Notes: generated by a model not told the origin, from the sequence alone. A stretch of DNA of 64,000 bases from JAJEEA01 sp965116765 (GCA_965116765.1 OZ220718.1:4278001-4342000); one strand, 5' to 3'. Shown: positions 52,549-62,269, numbered from the stretch's first letter. Numbers and translations are program-made.

Positions 52549-53801
52549 ATGAGACGACGCGTGCTGGAGTCGTTCGGCGTGGCGGCGGCGGTGGCCGTCG
52601 TCGCGGTGCTTCTCCGGATGGCCCCGGTGCCGGTGGAAGGGCAGGCGCAGCAGCCGCCCGACCGGCCCGACGCCACGCCGGCCATGCCCACCCCGTGGGG
52701 CGAGCCGGACCTGCAGGGCATCTGGACCACCGACTACGAGATCCCGCTCGAGCGGCCCGCCCGCTTCGCCGACCAGGAGTTCCTGACCGACGAGCAGCGG
52801 GCCGAGCTGGACCGGGAGCGGGCGCGCATCATCTACCAGGACACCCGGTACGCCGAGCGCGGCAGCGAGCAGGACGTGGGCGGCGCCTACAGCGCCGCCA
52901 TCTACCTGTCGCACAAGTACATGGGCCGGCGGACGTCGCTGATCATCGATCCGCCCGACGGCCGGATCCCGCCGCTGACCCCGAGGCGCAGGCGCGGCGC
53001 GACGCCATCCGCGAGTACCAGCTCGCGCTGCTGCAGGCCACCTCGGTCTGCCGCGACGGCCTGCCTTCCTGCGCGGGCGGCGAGTACGGCCCGCCGTCGC
53101 CGCGCCGGAACGAGCCGCCGCCGTTCTATCCGGCGACGGGCGCCGCGGCGGGCGGGTCGTTCAACCGGTCGGACGGCCCGGAGGACCGCGGCCTCGGCGA
53201 GCGGTGCATGTCGGCCCGGCTGCCCGACTTCGGGGGCGCCGCCGGGTACTTCCTGCAGATCGTGCAGTCGCCCGAGACGGTGTCGATCTTCTACGACACC
53301 GGGCAGGGGCAGGGCTGGCAGCGGGTCATCCCGGTGACCGACCGCCCGCACCTGCCGCCGCACATCCGGCAGTGGTGGGGCGATTCGCGCGGCCGCTGGG
53401 AGGGCGACACGCTGGTGGTCGACGTCACCAACTTCACGCCCAAGACCGACTACCAGGGCTCGCGCGAGAACCTGCACCTGGTGGAGCGCTGGCGCCGCGT
53501 CGACTCCGAGACGCTGGAGTACGTCGTCACGATGAACGACCCGACGACGTGGACGGCGCCCTGGACCGTCGCGCTGGAGCTGAGCCGGCAGAGCGACCAG
53601 CTCAACCGCATCTACAAGGAGCCCCGCTGCCACGAGGGCAACTACGGCATGCCCGCCCTGCTGAGGGGCGCGCGCGCCGAGGAGCAGGCGTTCGCCGAGG
53701 GCACCGGCCCGGATCCGGCCACGCTGTGCAGCGCCGGGTGCGGCGGGTTCGCCGCGGGCTTCGCCGACTCGGGCGACGAGGTCAATCCGCTGCGCCGGTG
53801 A
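52549..53801 (+). CDS. Secreted 'WGxPDLQGxW' family protein, paralogue 2 (frameshifted)
   Basis: ATG 52549 with GGAGG; about 417 residues if a slip is allowed. Signal-anchor N-terminus, then PWGEPDLQGIWTTDYEIPLERP and SLIIDPPDGRIPPLTP in the first frame. One missing C near 52978-52983 (expected P-E-A-Q-A-R-R-D) shifts to a second frame, which carries QWWGDSRGRWEGDTLVVDVT, VTMNDPTTWTAPWTVAL and CHEGNYGMPALLRGARAEE. Both halves are well kept, so this is a recent indel or sequence error. Paralogue of 31241-32269 and 54039-55016. Confidence 0.75.
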
Positions 53802-53936
53802 CCGGCGGCCCAGGGGGCTGCGCCGTGGAACGGTGCGGACCGCGGGCGAGGGTTGGTCGGGCGGCGAGCGGGGCCGCGGGCGAGGAATGACCCAGGATCT
53901 AGGCCGTAGAACGGTGCAGACTCCCAGCGGGGTTGG

Positions 53937-54030
53937 ATGGGCGCCCAGCGGATGCCGCGGCGCGACCGTGCGGTCGCGTTGGGAGCTTCGCTGGCGCGAA
54001 ACTCCTACGGCGACGATGGGCGGACCAGGG
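53937..54030 (+). repeat. Interspersed intergenic repeat, family D copy 2
   Basis: Direct-orientation match to 46883-46974; it ends nine bases before the ATG of the next gene and so provides the whole 5' leader. Confidence 0.65.
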
Positions 54031-54038
54031 GGTTCAAC

Positions 54039-55016
54039 ATGCGAAACCGAGTGATATACGGAGGCTCGATAGTCACCGCGGTGCTCGTGACGGCGGCCGT
54101 GACCGCCGTCATCACCGCGTCGATGACCGGCGCGGCCGGTCAGGACCAGGCGGCCGACGCGGTGCGCACCGTCGACGGCCGGCCCGACTTCAGCGGCATC
54201 TGGCAGGCGAACAACGAGGCGCACTGGGACCTGGAGGCCCACGCCGCGCGTCCCGGCATGGTGACGCAGCCGGGGGCGTATCCGTTCGAGTTCGTCGAGG
54301 TCCCGGCGGCGCCGGTGCTCGCGCTCGGCGCGGCCGGCGGCGTCCCCGGCTCGCTCGGCGTCGTCGAGGGCGACGGCCGCATCCCGTACACGCCGGAGGC
54401 GCGGGCCGTCAAGGACGAGAACGCCGCCAACTGGATCGACCGCGACCCCGAGCTCAAGTGCTACCTGCCGGGCATCCCGCGGGCGATGTACATGCCCTAC
54501 CCGTTCCAGATCGTGCAGAGCACGAACAAGATCCAGATGGCGTTCGCGTTCACCAGCACCGCGCGCACCATCCACCTCGACGACGTCGAGCCGCCGCCCG
54601 ACTGGACCTACATGGGGCACTCGGTCGGCCGCTGGGAGGGCGACACGCTGGTGGTCGAGGTCACCGAGTTCAACGGCAAGAGCTGGTTCGACCGGGCCGG
54701 CAACTTCCACAGCGAGGCGCTGCGGCTGGAGGAGCGCTTCACGCCGATCTCGCCCGACGCCATCCACTACGAGGTGACCATCGAGGATCCGAACACCTTC
54801 ACCGAGCCCTGGACGATCTCCATGCCGCTCTACCGCCGGCTGGAGGAGAACATGCAGCTCCTGGAGTACCGCTGCATCGAGTTCGTCGAGGAGTTCCTCT
54901 ACGGGCACGTGCGCAAGGAGCAGCTCGTCACCACCTGGGAGGGGGAGACGATCGTCGTGGACATCCGGCGGAAGGTGCCGCCGGGCGACGCGTTCTACGA
55001 CTGGTACCGCAAGTGA
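54039..55016 (+). CDS. Secreted 'WGxPDLQGxW'-related protein, paralogue 3
   Basis: 325 residues from ATG 54039, with a strong signal-anchor helix. A divergent member of the family: VDGRPDFSGIWQANNEAHWD replaces the WGxPDLQG signature, then GRWEGDTLVVEVTEFNGKSW, RLEERFTPISPDAIHYEVTI and EDPNTFTEPWTISM match the others. This suggests one duplicated and diverged family in the window. Function not known. Confidence 0.72.
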   Translation: MRNRVIYGGSIVTAVLVTAAVTAVITASMTGAAGQDQAADAVRTVDGRPDFSGIWQANNEAHWDLEAHAARPGMVTQPGAYPFEFVEVPAAPVLALGAAGGVPGSLGVVEGDGRIPYTPEARAVKDENAANWIDRDPELKCYLPGIPRAMYMPYPFQIVQSTNKIQMAFAFTSTARTIHLDDVEPPPDWTYMGHSVGRWEGDTLVVEVTEFNGKSWFDRAGNFHSEALRLEERFTPISPDAIHYEVTIEDPNTFTEPWTISMPLYRRLEENMQLLEYRCIEFVEEFLYGHVRKEQLVTTWEGETIVVDIRRKVPPGDAFYDWYRK

Positions 55017-55567
55017 GCCGACTCGTGTCGCCGGCCCCGGCTCGGGACCGTGGCAGGGTGAAACGTTCGGCGGACGGCTCCTCGACGCGGCGAGCACGCC
55101 CGACCGCGGCGCCACCCCGCCGGAGGGCCTCCGTACGCCCCTGGTGGGTCCGTTCGGGCTTGACTATCGCTCCTCGTTTGGACAACATCGGGCGAATCCC
55201 GGCACCGCGTTGGCTGCGGGGGCGCGAACGGTCGGTTCGAGGGGGCGCCCAAGGGGCGCCACTACGGGCTATCGTCCCCCGCGAGCAGACCGCGTCCACG
55301 GAGCGCGGCGGCTCCATGTCGACCGGAGCGTCTTGCCCGGGTGCCGAGGTGCTCACCGCTGGCCGGCGGCCGAACCAGGCGTCGTCGGGACGCGAGTCGC
55401 CTGTCGCCGGCCACCGGCGTGTGGGAGGAGTTCGGGCACTCACCGAGCGCGCCGGGACGGTAGTGGCCGCCCGGTATGTCGACCGTCGGACGCCTGCGTT
55501 CGTGATAGCCGGGTCGGCCTGCCGATCCCGCTTCGACACCATTTCCGAAAGTCCAGGGAGGAACCAG
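55017..55567. other. Gene-free gap
   Basis: I see nothing I can support as a gene. The stretch must hold the promoter for the aminotransferase at 55568; GGGAGGAA at 55557-55564 is a good ribosome-binding site. Confidence 0.5.
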
Positions 55568-56719
55568 ATGAAGACGACACGCCGTGGATTCGTGGGAACC
55601 ATCGCGCTGGGCGCCGCGGCCGGCGCCCTGACCGGCGCTTCACCGTTCGGCAGGCGGGTCAGCGCTCAGACCCGGGAGGCCTCGAAGTCCGGCATCTACG
55701 ACGGCGGCGTCATCCAGCTCAACCAGAACGAGAGCGCCCGCGGCCCCGGCCCCAAGACCATCCAGGCCATTCAGGCCCACACCAACAAGCGCATCGGCCG
55801 CGGCTATTCGCCGGACCACGTCAACGAGCTGAGAGCGGTCATCGCCGACTACTACGAGGTCGGGACCGGCAACGTGCAGCTGGCCACCGGCTCCACCCCC
55901 CTGCTGCAGGGGTCGGTGCGGGCGTTCTGCTCGGCGACCAAGGGCTTCGTGACCCCCATGCCCACCTACTCGACCAGCCTGGCCACCGCCCGGCGGATCG
56001 GGGCCAAGACGACCGAGATCGATCTGGACAGCAGCTCGCTCGCCATCGATCTCGACGCGCTGGCGGAGGCGTCTCGCGGCGCGGGCCTGGTCTATCTCTG
56101 CAATCCGAACAACCCCACCGGCATGGTGCACGGACCCGGAGACGTCGAGCGTTTCGTGCGCCGCGTGCTGAGTGAATCGCCGGAAACGATGATTCACGTC
56201 GACGAGGCCTACATCAACTACGGCCGGCCCGACAGCATCGAGACCGCGGTGCCCCTGGCGCTGGAGGACGAGCGCGTGTTCGTCACCCGTTCCTTCTCGA
56301 AGGCGCACGGCATGGCCGGCCTGCGCGTCGGCTACGGCCTCGGCCAGGAGCAGACCCTGGCGAAGATCCGCGGCGCCTGGGGCATGGGCGACGTCAACAT
56401 GCTGGGCGCGATAGCCGCGATCACCGCGTTCGAGGACAAGGAGCACATCGACTGGGAAGTGAAGGAGAACGCCGAGATTCGCGACGGCGTCATCGCCGCC
56501 TTCCGCGACATGGGCTTCGACGTGCCCGACTCCCACACCAACCACATCTTCGTCAACATCGGACGCCCCGCCCGCGAGTTCCGCGAGGCGTGCCTGGAGC
56601 GCAAGGTGCTGGTGGGCCGGGACTTCCCGCCGCTGCACACCACGCACTGCCGCATCTCGATCGGCAGCCGCGAGGAGATGGCGGCGGCGATGAAGGTGTT
56701 CAAGGAGGTCCTGGCGTAG
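55568..56719 (+). CDS. Tat-exported PLP aminotransferase (histidinol-phosphate aminotransferase-like)
   Basis: 383 residues from ATG 55568. The N-terminus has a Tat signal (TTRRGFVG, Arg5-Arg6, hydrophobic core, cleavage after VSAQT). The mature part is a fold-type I aminotransferase of the HisC class: LNQNESARGPGPKTI (51-65), LCNPNNPTGM (177-186), VDEAYINYGR (211-220), and PLP Lys245 in RSFSKAHGMAGLRVGY. The C-terminal repeats of the last residues continue as a minisatellite. HisC is normally cytoplasmic, so Tat export of a PLP enzyme is unusual. A second Tat aminotransferase follows. Confidence 0.85.
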   Translation: MKTTRRGFVGTIALGAAAGALTGASPFGRRVSAQTREASKSGIYDGGVIQLNQNESARGPGPKTIQAIQAHTNKRIGRGYSPDHVNELRAVIADYYEVGTGNVQLATGSTPLLQGSVRAFCSATKGFVTPMPTYSTSLATARRIGAKTTEIDLDSSSLAIDLDALAEASRGAGLVYLCNPNNPTGMVHGPGDVERFVRRVLSESPETMIHVDEAYINYGRPDSIETAVPLALEDERVFVTRSFSKAHGMAGLRVGYGLGQEQTLAKIRGAWGMGDVNMLGAIAAITAFEDKEHIDWEVKENAEIRDGVIAAFRDMGFDVPDSHTNHIFVNIGRPAREFREACLERKVLVGRDFPPLHTTHCRISIGSREEMAAAMKVFKEVLA

Positions 56720-57079
56720 CAGGGGGGCGCGACGGCTCTGCGACGCCGGTTCCAGGCGTGCCGTTGCAACTCTGCCTCGAGGAGTTGGCGGCGGCGACGA
56801 AGGTGTTCGAGGAGTCTCGGCGTCGGGGGGTACGACGGCCCTGCGACGCCGGTTCCACGCCGTGCCGCCGCAACTCCACCTTGAGGAGATGGCGGCGGTG
56901 ATGAAGGTGTTCAAGGAGGTCCCGGCGCCGGGGGCACGACGGCCTGCGACGCCGGTTCCACGCCGTACCGCCGCAACTCTACGTTGAGGAGACGGCGGCC
57001 GGATGAAGGTTGCAAGGAGGCTCCGACGTAGGGGCCACGACGGCCTGCGACGTCGGTTCCAGGCCGCAACACTGCCTTT
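56672..57079 (+). repeat. Minisatellite: about four units of 94-107 bp derived from the aminotransferase 3' end
   Basis: Units at 56672-56778, 56779-56882, 56883-56985 and 56986-57079. The first includes the last codons of the aminotransferase (EEMAAAMKVFKEVLA) and its stop; the rest copy that coding end plus the downstream spacer, with increasing substitution. Shared strings: GAGGAGATGGCGGCGG, TGAAGGTGTTCAAGGAGG and CTGCGACGCCGGTTCCA. Confidence 0.9.
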
Positions 57080-57100
57080 GAGGTGACGGGAGGAGCAACC

Positions 57101-58464
57101 ATGTCAGGCATCGTCCGGCTCGATCGAAGAGCCTTCATGAGAAACGCCGGCGCGACCGCCATCGCCGGGGCCGCCGGCCTGGCCGGCGGCGCGGGCCCGG
57201 CGGCGGCGCAGAGCTCGGCTCGACCGGCTCGACCAGCATCCCGCGCCTGGCGAACGGCAAGTATGACTTCGACACGCCCTACAATCGTGTCGGCACCGAC
57301 TGTTCCCGGTGGGACGGTCCGGCCCTCCGCTATCCGGAGGGCGTGTTCAAGTACGGCATGGGCGTGGCGTCGATGGACTTCGAGTGCGCGCCGTGCATCA
57401 CCGAGGCGCTGCACGAGAGAGTCCGGCATCACAACTGGGGCTACCTGAGCACCACCCAACCGCTTCGAGACGGCATCCTGAAGTGGAACGGGGAACGCCA
57501 CGGCCTCGACCTGGACCCCGCCTCCGTGGTCATCTCCGACGGCGTCTATCCCGGCGTCATCGCGGCGCTGCGCTCGTTCGTGCCCATCGGAAACAAGGTG
57601 CTCCTGACCACCCCGGCGTACTCGGGGTTCTACGGCATGGCCCGCGCCGCCCGGGTCGACACCGTCGACAGCCCGATGCTCTACCGGAACGGGCGCTACG
57701 AGATCGACTGGGACGACCTGGAATCGAAGATGACCGCGGACGTCCGCGCCATGATCGTCTGCAACCCGCAGAACCCGACCGGCAACGTGTGGACCGAGGA
57801 CGAGCTGCTCCGCATCGGCCGGCTCGCCCTCGAGCACGAGGTCGTCGTGCTGGCGGACGAGATCCACTCCGACGTCATCCGCGCCGGGCACCGGTACACC
57901 CCGTTCGCGAGCGTGCCGGACGAGGCGGTGGTGAACAACAGCGTGACCTTCAACGCCATCAGCAAGACCTTCAACCTGGCGGCGATGAAGAACGCCTACT
58001 ACTACTCCAAGAGCCCCACCCTGCTCGCGCGCGTGAACCAGTTCCACCGCGCGGAGCTCAGCACGCTGGGCGTGGTGGCCAACACCGCGGCGTATCGCGA
58101 CGGCGCCGAGTGGTTCGACCAGGCCAACGCGTACATGGACGACAACCACACCTTCGTCGAGAGCTTCGTCGAGCAGCATATGCCCGACGTGGGCTATACC
58201 CGCAACGAAGGCACGTTCATGACCTTCCTCGACTTCAGCAAGGTCATGGAGCGCATCGGCGCCGCGGAGAAGGCCGCGGAGGGCGGCGACACCGCCGAGG
58301 AGTACTTCCGCGACTGGCTGACCTACCAGTCGGGCGTCTATCTGAATCCCGGCTCCAGCTACGGCGCCGGCGGAGAAGGCCGCATGCGCATGAACGTGGC
58401 CTCGTCCCGCCAGGTGCTGCGGGAGGCCTGCGAGGCGATGGCCGCGGCGGTTCGCAACGCGTAG
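57101..58464 (+). CDS. Tat-exported PLP aminotransferase, second gene (frameshifted)
   Basis: ATG 57101 with GGGAGGAG. The first frame gives a Tat-type leader (LDRRAFMRNAGATAIAGAA, cleavage near AAAQ); the family sequence then continues only after a slip near 57209-57225: PRLANGKYDFDTPYNRVG and KYGMGVASMDFECAPCI. Aminotransferase class I/II (MalY/PatB-like) landmarks: WGYLSTTQPLRDGILKW, CNPQNPTGNVW, DEIHSDVI and the PLP Lys in ISKTFNLAAM. About 450 residues when joined. Probably exported like its neighbour, and also with one indel. Confidence 0.75.
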
Positions 58465-58662
58465 CGCGGACCGTCAGTCGATGGCTTCGAGACCGCGCCG
58501 GCGGGTCGAGCATCGGCCGGCAGTGTGCGCGGCTCGGCACATCGGTCGTTCGTCGGCGTTGCCGACGATGCTGCTCACTGCCCGGTTGTCCTCCGTATCG
58601 GCGCGGAGCAGGCGCCTGCGGCGACGGCCGGCAGCCCCGATGGTTGGCGCTGCTCCGCCCCG

Positions 58663-60050
58663 CTACCATTCCATGGGGGGCAGGACGTCCTGCTGGAGAC
58701 GGAACATCTCGTCGATGGTGTGAACCGCCGCGCGATACGAGTGCGTGGTCGGGTCCAGCAGCAGTGCCTGGAGCAGGGTCCGGCGGCAGCCGTTGGCGAA
58801 CGCGTCGACCAGCAGGCGGTTGATGCTGGTCTGGGTCCTCAGCAGCCCGCGGATGCCCTCGGGGAGCGGCGCCATGACGGCGGGGTGGAGGCCGCTGGCG
58901 TCGGCGCGGGCGGGGACCTCGACGACGGCGCCCTCGGGCAGGCCGGGCACGTAGCCGGCGTTCGGCACGTTGACTGCCTCGAGGGCGGTGTCGATGCCGC
59001 ACAGCACGCCTTCGAGGAGGGGGACCCCCAGCTCGCCGGAGGGAGCGAGTCCCCGTCCGGGTCGGGCCCGTCCGCGTCGTTCCCCGCGTTGTCTCGCAGC
59101 CGGCCGAGCGGCGCGTCGGGGAACGCGGGCACGTCCGTGGGGTGGTCCGACAGGTTGTAGAGCCAGGTCGGCGTATTCCCCGTCTCCCACGGCGCACCCT
59201 CCACGGGGTCGTAGAAGAACTGGAGCAGGCTGCTGCCCAGGAACTCCTGCGCCCATCCCAGGTACTCGCCGATGTGGTTCGCGCCCGGGCTCGGGTAGCG
59301 ATCGAACACCCGGAACAGGATGCGGCTCAGCGCGATCTCGTCCCAGTCGTGCAGCCAGTGGGCCTCGCGCTCGCGGCGCCTGAGTCTCGGGTAGAGGTCT
59401 TCGCCCGTCTCCCGGTCGCGCACCGACTCGAACCAGGAGAAGTGGTTGAGACCGCTCGCACGGGCGTCGAGCCGGTCCACCGGAAGGTCCAGGAGGTGGG
59501 CCATCTGCCGCATGCCGTCGAAGACGCCGTGGCAGAGCCCGACGACGCGTATCGAGGAGAGCCGGCCCTGGGCCTCGCACAGCTTGGTGAGCGGGTTCGT
59601 GTAGTTGAGGAGCCAGGCCTCGGGGCAGTGCGCCTCCATCGCCCGCGCCACGTCCAGGGCCGGCTTCATGTTGCGGAGGGCGTGAAAGAGGCCTCCCGGA
59701 CCGCCGTTCTCGCCGTAGATCTGCCGCGAGCCGAAGCGGCGGGGGACGTGGAAGTCCTGCGCCCAGTAGAAGTAGCGGCGGAGCTCGATGGCCATCACCA
59801 CCGCGTGGGCCCCGGGGAGCGCCTGCTCGAGATCGGTCGTTGCGGAAACCACGACTCGCCGGCCGAGCCGCTCCGCGACCGCCTCGGCGTACGCCTGCAT
59901 GCGGGGCAGCTCCGACGGATCGATGTCGACGAGAACGATGCTCAGACCGCGGTCGCAGAGCGCATCGCTGAGCAGCAGGTCGCGGATGGAGGCGGGTCCG
60001 AACTCGCGGCTCCCCGCCCCGACGAGGACGATCTTGAGGCGGTCCTTCAT
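58663..60050 (-). CDS. Glycoside hydrolase family 4 (NAD-dependent, alpha-glycosidase type), frameshifted
   Basis: ATG 60050 overlaps a small ORF's stop (ATGA). NAD-binding GAGSREFG (11-18), NYTNPL (149-154), GLCHG with Cys173 and His174, and His203 in GLNHFSWF: Cys173 and His203 are the metal site of GH4. From about residue 315 the frame becomes non-family; the family ending (SGELGVPLLEGVLCGIDTAL ... QQDVLPPMEW) is in another frame, so a one-base slip lies near 59030-59100. Redox-type glycoside cleavage with NAD and Mn in the cytoplasm. Downstream of a symporter, so import and cleavage are paired. Confidence 0.8.
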
Positions 60051-60203
60051 GACGTCGTCCTCCGGTTCATGACGCTCAGACCGCGGTCGCAGAGCGCATC
60101 GCTGAGCAGCAGGTCGCGGATGGAGGCGGGCCCGAACTCGCGGCTCCCCGCGCCGACGAGGACGATCTTGAGGCGGTCGGTCATGACGCGGTCCTCCGGT
60201 TCA
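59940..60203 (-). repeat. 134-bp tandem duplication of the GH4 gene start
   Basis: The first about 37 codons and the leader of the GH4 gene are directly repeated at offset 134, with few differences, including the ribosome-binding segment CCGGAGGAC. The upstream copy forms a small ORF. Confidence 0.92.
60047..60184 (-). CDS. Small ORF from duplicated GH4 N-terminus
   Basis: 45 codons from ATG 60184, MTDRLKIVLVGAGSREFG onward, identical in design to the first part of GH4, then VMNRRTTS and a stop that overlaps the GH4 start as ATGA. Has GGAGG in front. It would yield a truncated Rossmann strand-helix with no known use; it may act as a leader that couples translation to GH4. Whether it is expressed is unknown. 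Confidence 0.5.
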   Translation of the reverse strand: MTDRLKIVLVGAGSREFGPASIRDLLLSDALCDRGLSVMNRRTTS

Positions 60204-62000
60204 TGAAACCGGTCGTTCCGGCGCCGGCGTGTCGGCGTGCGCGATCCGTACGGTCATCACCCCCGCGCCGAGGGACACCGCGAGCAGCAGCGCGCCCAGG
60301 CCGGCGCGGCCGGTGAGCACGTACCCCACCCCGAGGAGGCTCGCGTAGACGAACAGCGCGCCGAGCAGGAAGCCCGGCCACATGCGGCTCGCCGGCGGGT
60401 CGGCCGAGGTCACCCCCGTGCGATCGGCCACCGGGCCCCACCAGCCGCCCGGGTGCACCCGCCGGTAGAAGCGGTCGAGCACGTCGTCGGCCTCGGGGCG
60501 CGTGGCGAGCACGACGGTCAGCCACAGCGCGGTGCACGCCACCAGGATGACCACCGCGCGGACGAGGTCCATCTCCGGCGCGTAGAAGCCGTCGGCGGCG
60601 CGCATCACCGAGGCGGGCAGGACCGGCTCGATCGCGGCCAGCAGGACCCTGCCGTTGGCCAGGAGCACCGAGCCGGCCATGGCCGCGATCTCCGCCCACG
60701 CGTTGACCCGCCACCAGTACCAGCGGAGCAGCCACACGAGGGCCACCCCTGCCGTGAGCTCGATGATGTAGATCCAGCCCCGCTGTATCGAGTCCATCTG
60801 CCAGGCGACGCCCGCCGCGACCGCGGCCAGCAGCACCACCGCGACCCGGGAGGCCGCGACGTAGTGCCGCTCCGAGCGGTCCCGGCTCAGGAAGCGGCGA
60901 TAGACGTCGTTCACCATGTACGACGCGCCCCAGCAGAGGTGCGTGTCCATGGTGCTCATGAACGCGGCGAGGAACGTGGCGACCATCAGCCCCCTGAGCC
61001 CGGACGGCATGAGCTCGCGGATCATCATCGGATAGGCGAGCTCGGGGTCGGCGGCCAGCGCCGGGTCCATGGCCGAGAGGGGGAAGACGAGGAGCGAGCC
61101 CAGTCCCACGACGATCCACGGCCAGGTGAGGAGCACGGTTCCCGCGAAGGCGAACCACAGCGACGCCTTTACCGCCTGCCGCTCGTCGCGCGTCGCGAAC
61201 AGGCGCTGGGCCACGTAGCCGTCTCCCTGCCCGCTTCTCAGCCAGAGAACCAGAATCAGAGAGAGGAAGGAGACGATCTCGAGCGACGAGGCGTTGGCGG
61301 CGTTGGGCACGAGATCGAGGGCCCCCGGCGGCGCCCCGGGGGCCTCCCTGACGGCGTCCGCCATGGCCGAGGGTCCCCCGAAGCGTGCGAGCACGATGCC
61401 CGCGAGCGTCGTCGCCCCCAGCATGCCGGTCACGAACTGGAGGAGGTCGGTCACCACCACGCCCCACAGCCCCGACGCCACGGTGTAGGCCAGCGCCAAT
61501 CCGACGCAGACGGTGAGGGTGATGGCCGGGTCCCAGCCCAGCAGGACCTGGCTGAACTTCACCATCGCCAGCATGACCCAGCCCATGACGACGGCGTTCT
61601 TCAGCAGCCCCTGGTACACCGCCGAGAAGCAGCGCAGCGCCCGCGCGGGCGCGCCCCCGTAGCGGAGCTCGATGACCTCGGCGTCGGTGAGCACGCCCGC
61701 CCTTCGCCACAGGCGCGCGTAGAAGAAGGTGAGCATGAGGATGCCGGCGGCCTCGTACCACCACAGCCAGTTGCCGTACACGCCCTGTCGGCGCACGAGG
61801 GCGGCGGTGGCGAGGGGGGCGTCGGTCGCGAACCAGGTGGCCGCGATGGAGGTGCCGGCCAGCCACCAGGGCAGCGAGCGGCCGGCCACGAAGTAGTCCT
61901 CGACGCTGGCGCCGGCGCGCCGGGCGAGTCCGAAGCCGATCGCGAGAACGACGGCCCCGTAGACGCCGACCACGATCCAGTCGAGCGGCGTCAGCGCCAT
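60201..62000 (-). CDS. Sodium:solute symporter family transporter
   Basis: 599 residues, about 14 membrane helices from residue 8 on. SSS-family features: YFVAGRSLPWWLAGTSIAAT (residues 36-55), VEDYFVAGR, FARLW-type loops, VIELRYGG, and ASGLWGVVVTDLLQFVTGML (188-207). Length matches the family. Imports a sugar or other small organic solute with Na+. Its stop is 16 bases before the duplicated GH4 start, so the symporter and GH4 form an uptake/catabolism operon. Confidence 0.9.
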   Translation of the reverse strand: MALTPLDWIVVGVYGAVVLAIGFGLARRAGASVEDYFVAGRSLPWWLAGTSIAATWFATDAPLATAALVRRQGVYGNWLWWYEAAGILMLTFFYARLWRRAGVLTDAEVIELRYGGAPARALRCFSAVYQGLLKNAVVMGWVMLAMVKFSQVLLGWDPAITLTVCVGLALAYTVASGLWGVVVTDLLQFVTGMLGATTLAGIVLARFGGPSAMADAVREAPGAPPGALDLVPNAANASSLEIVSFLSLILVLWLRSGQGDGYVAQRLFATRDERQAVKASLWFAFAGTVLLTWPWIVVGLGSLLVFPLSAMDPALAADPELAYPMMIRELMPSGLRGLMVATFLAAFMSTMDTHLCWGASYMVNDVYRRFLSRDRSERHYVAASRVAVVLLAAVAAGVAWQMDSIQRGWIYIIELTAGVALVWLLRWYWWRVNAWAEIAAMAGSVLLANGRVLLAAIEPVLPASVMRAADGFYAPEMDLVRAVVILVACTALWLTVVLATRPEADDVLDRFYRRVHPGGWWGPVADRTGVTSADPPASRMWPGFLLGALFVYASLLGVGYVLTGRAGLGALLLAVSLGAGVMTVRIAHADTPAPERPVS

Positions 62001-62269
62001 GTGCGCGCCCGGTTCCTTTGGACGCGGGACAGTCCGTGCCGCGCGGCAGCCCCGTCGACGAACGTCATCACGCTGCGCGGCCTTCCATGTGGTTGCCGGG
62101 ACAATCCGTGCCGCACCGCGGCCTCGTCTGCGAGCTCGGTCGTCGACCTTCCCTCAGATGAGCCGCGGGTCGGCTCGACGATGCGACTGCCCGGCCGGGA
62201 ACAATGCGGACGACGGGACACATGCGCTGCCGGGAACGGCTGCCACCGGGGGACGGCGCCGCAAAAGAA
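62001..62269. repeat. Gap with an imperfect 71-bp direct repeat
   Basis: GGGACAGTCCGTGCCGCGC at 62027 recurs as GGGACAATCCGTGCCGCAC at 62098, and similarity extends weakly over about 50 bases. On the minus strand this repeats A-V/A-R-H-G-L-S-R twice in one open frame, which I do not treat as a gene. It must also hold the symporter promoter. Confidence 0.4.

Noticed and set aside
50422..52914. Long minus-strand frame opposite the gamma-glutamyltransferase
   Set aside because: Shadow of the plus-strand gene, with low-complexity composition and no signal, fold or start support.
55017..55567. Open frames on both strands before the first Tat aminotransferase
   Set aside because: Arg/Pro/Thr-rich shadow translation with no ribosome-binding site or motif.
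56672..57079. CRISPR-like repeat array
   Set aside because: The units are long (94-107 bp), adjacent without unique spacers, and derived from a coding end; it is a minisatellite. I saw no CRISPR array in the window.
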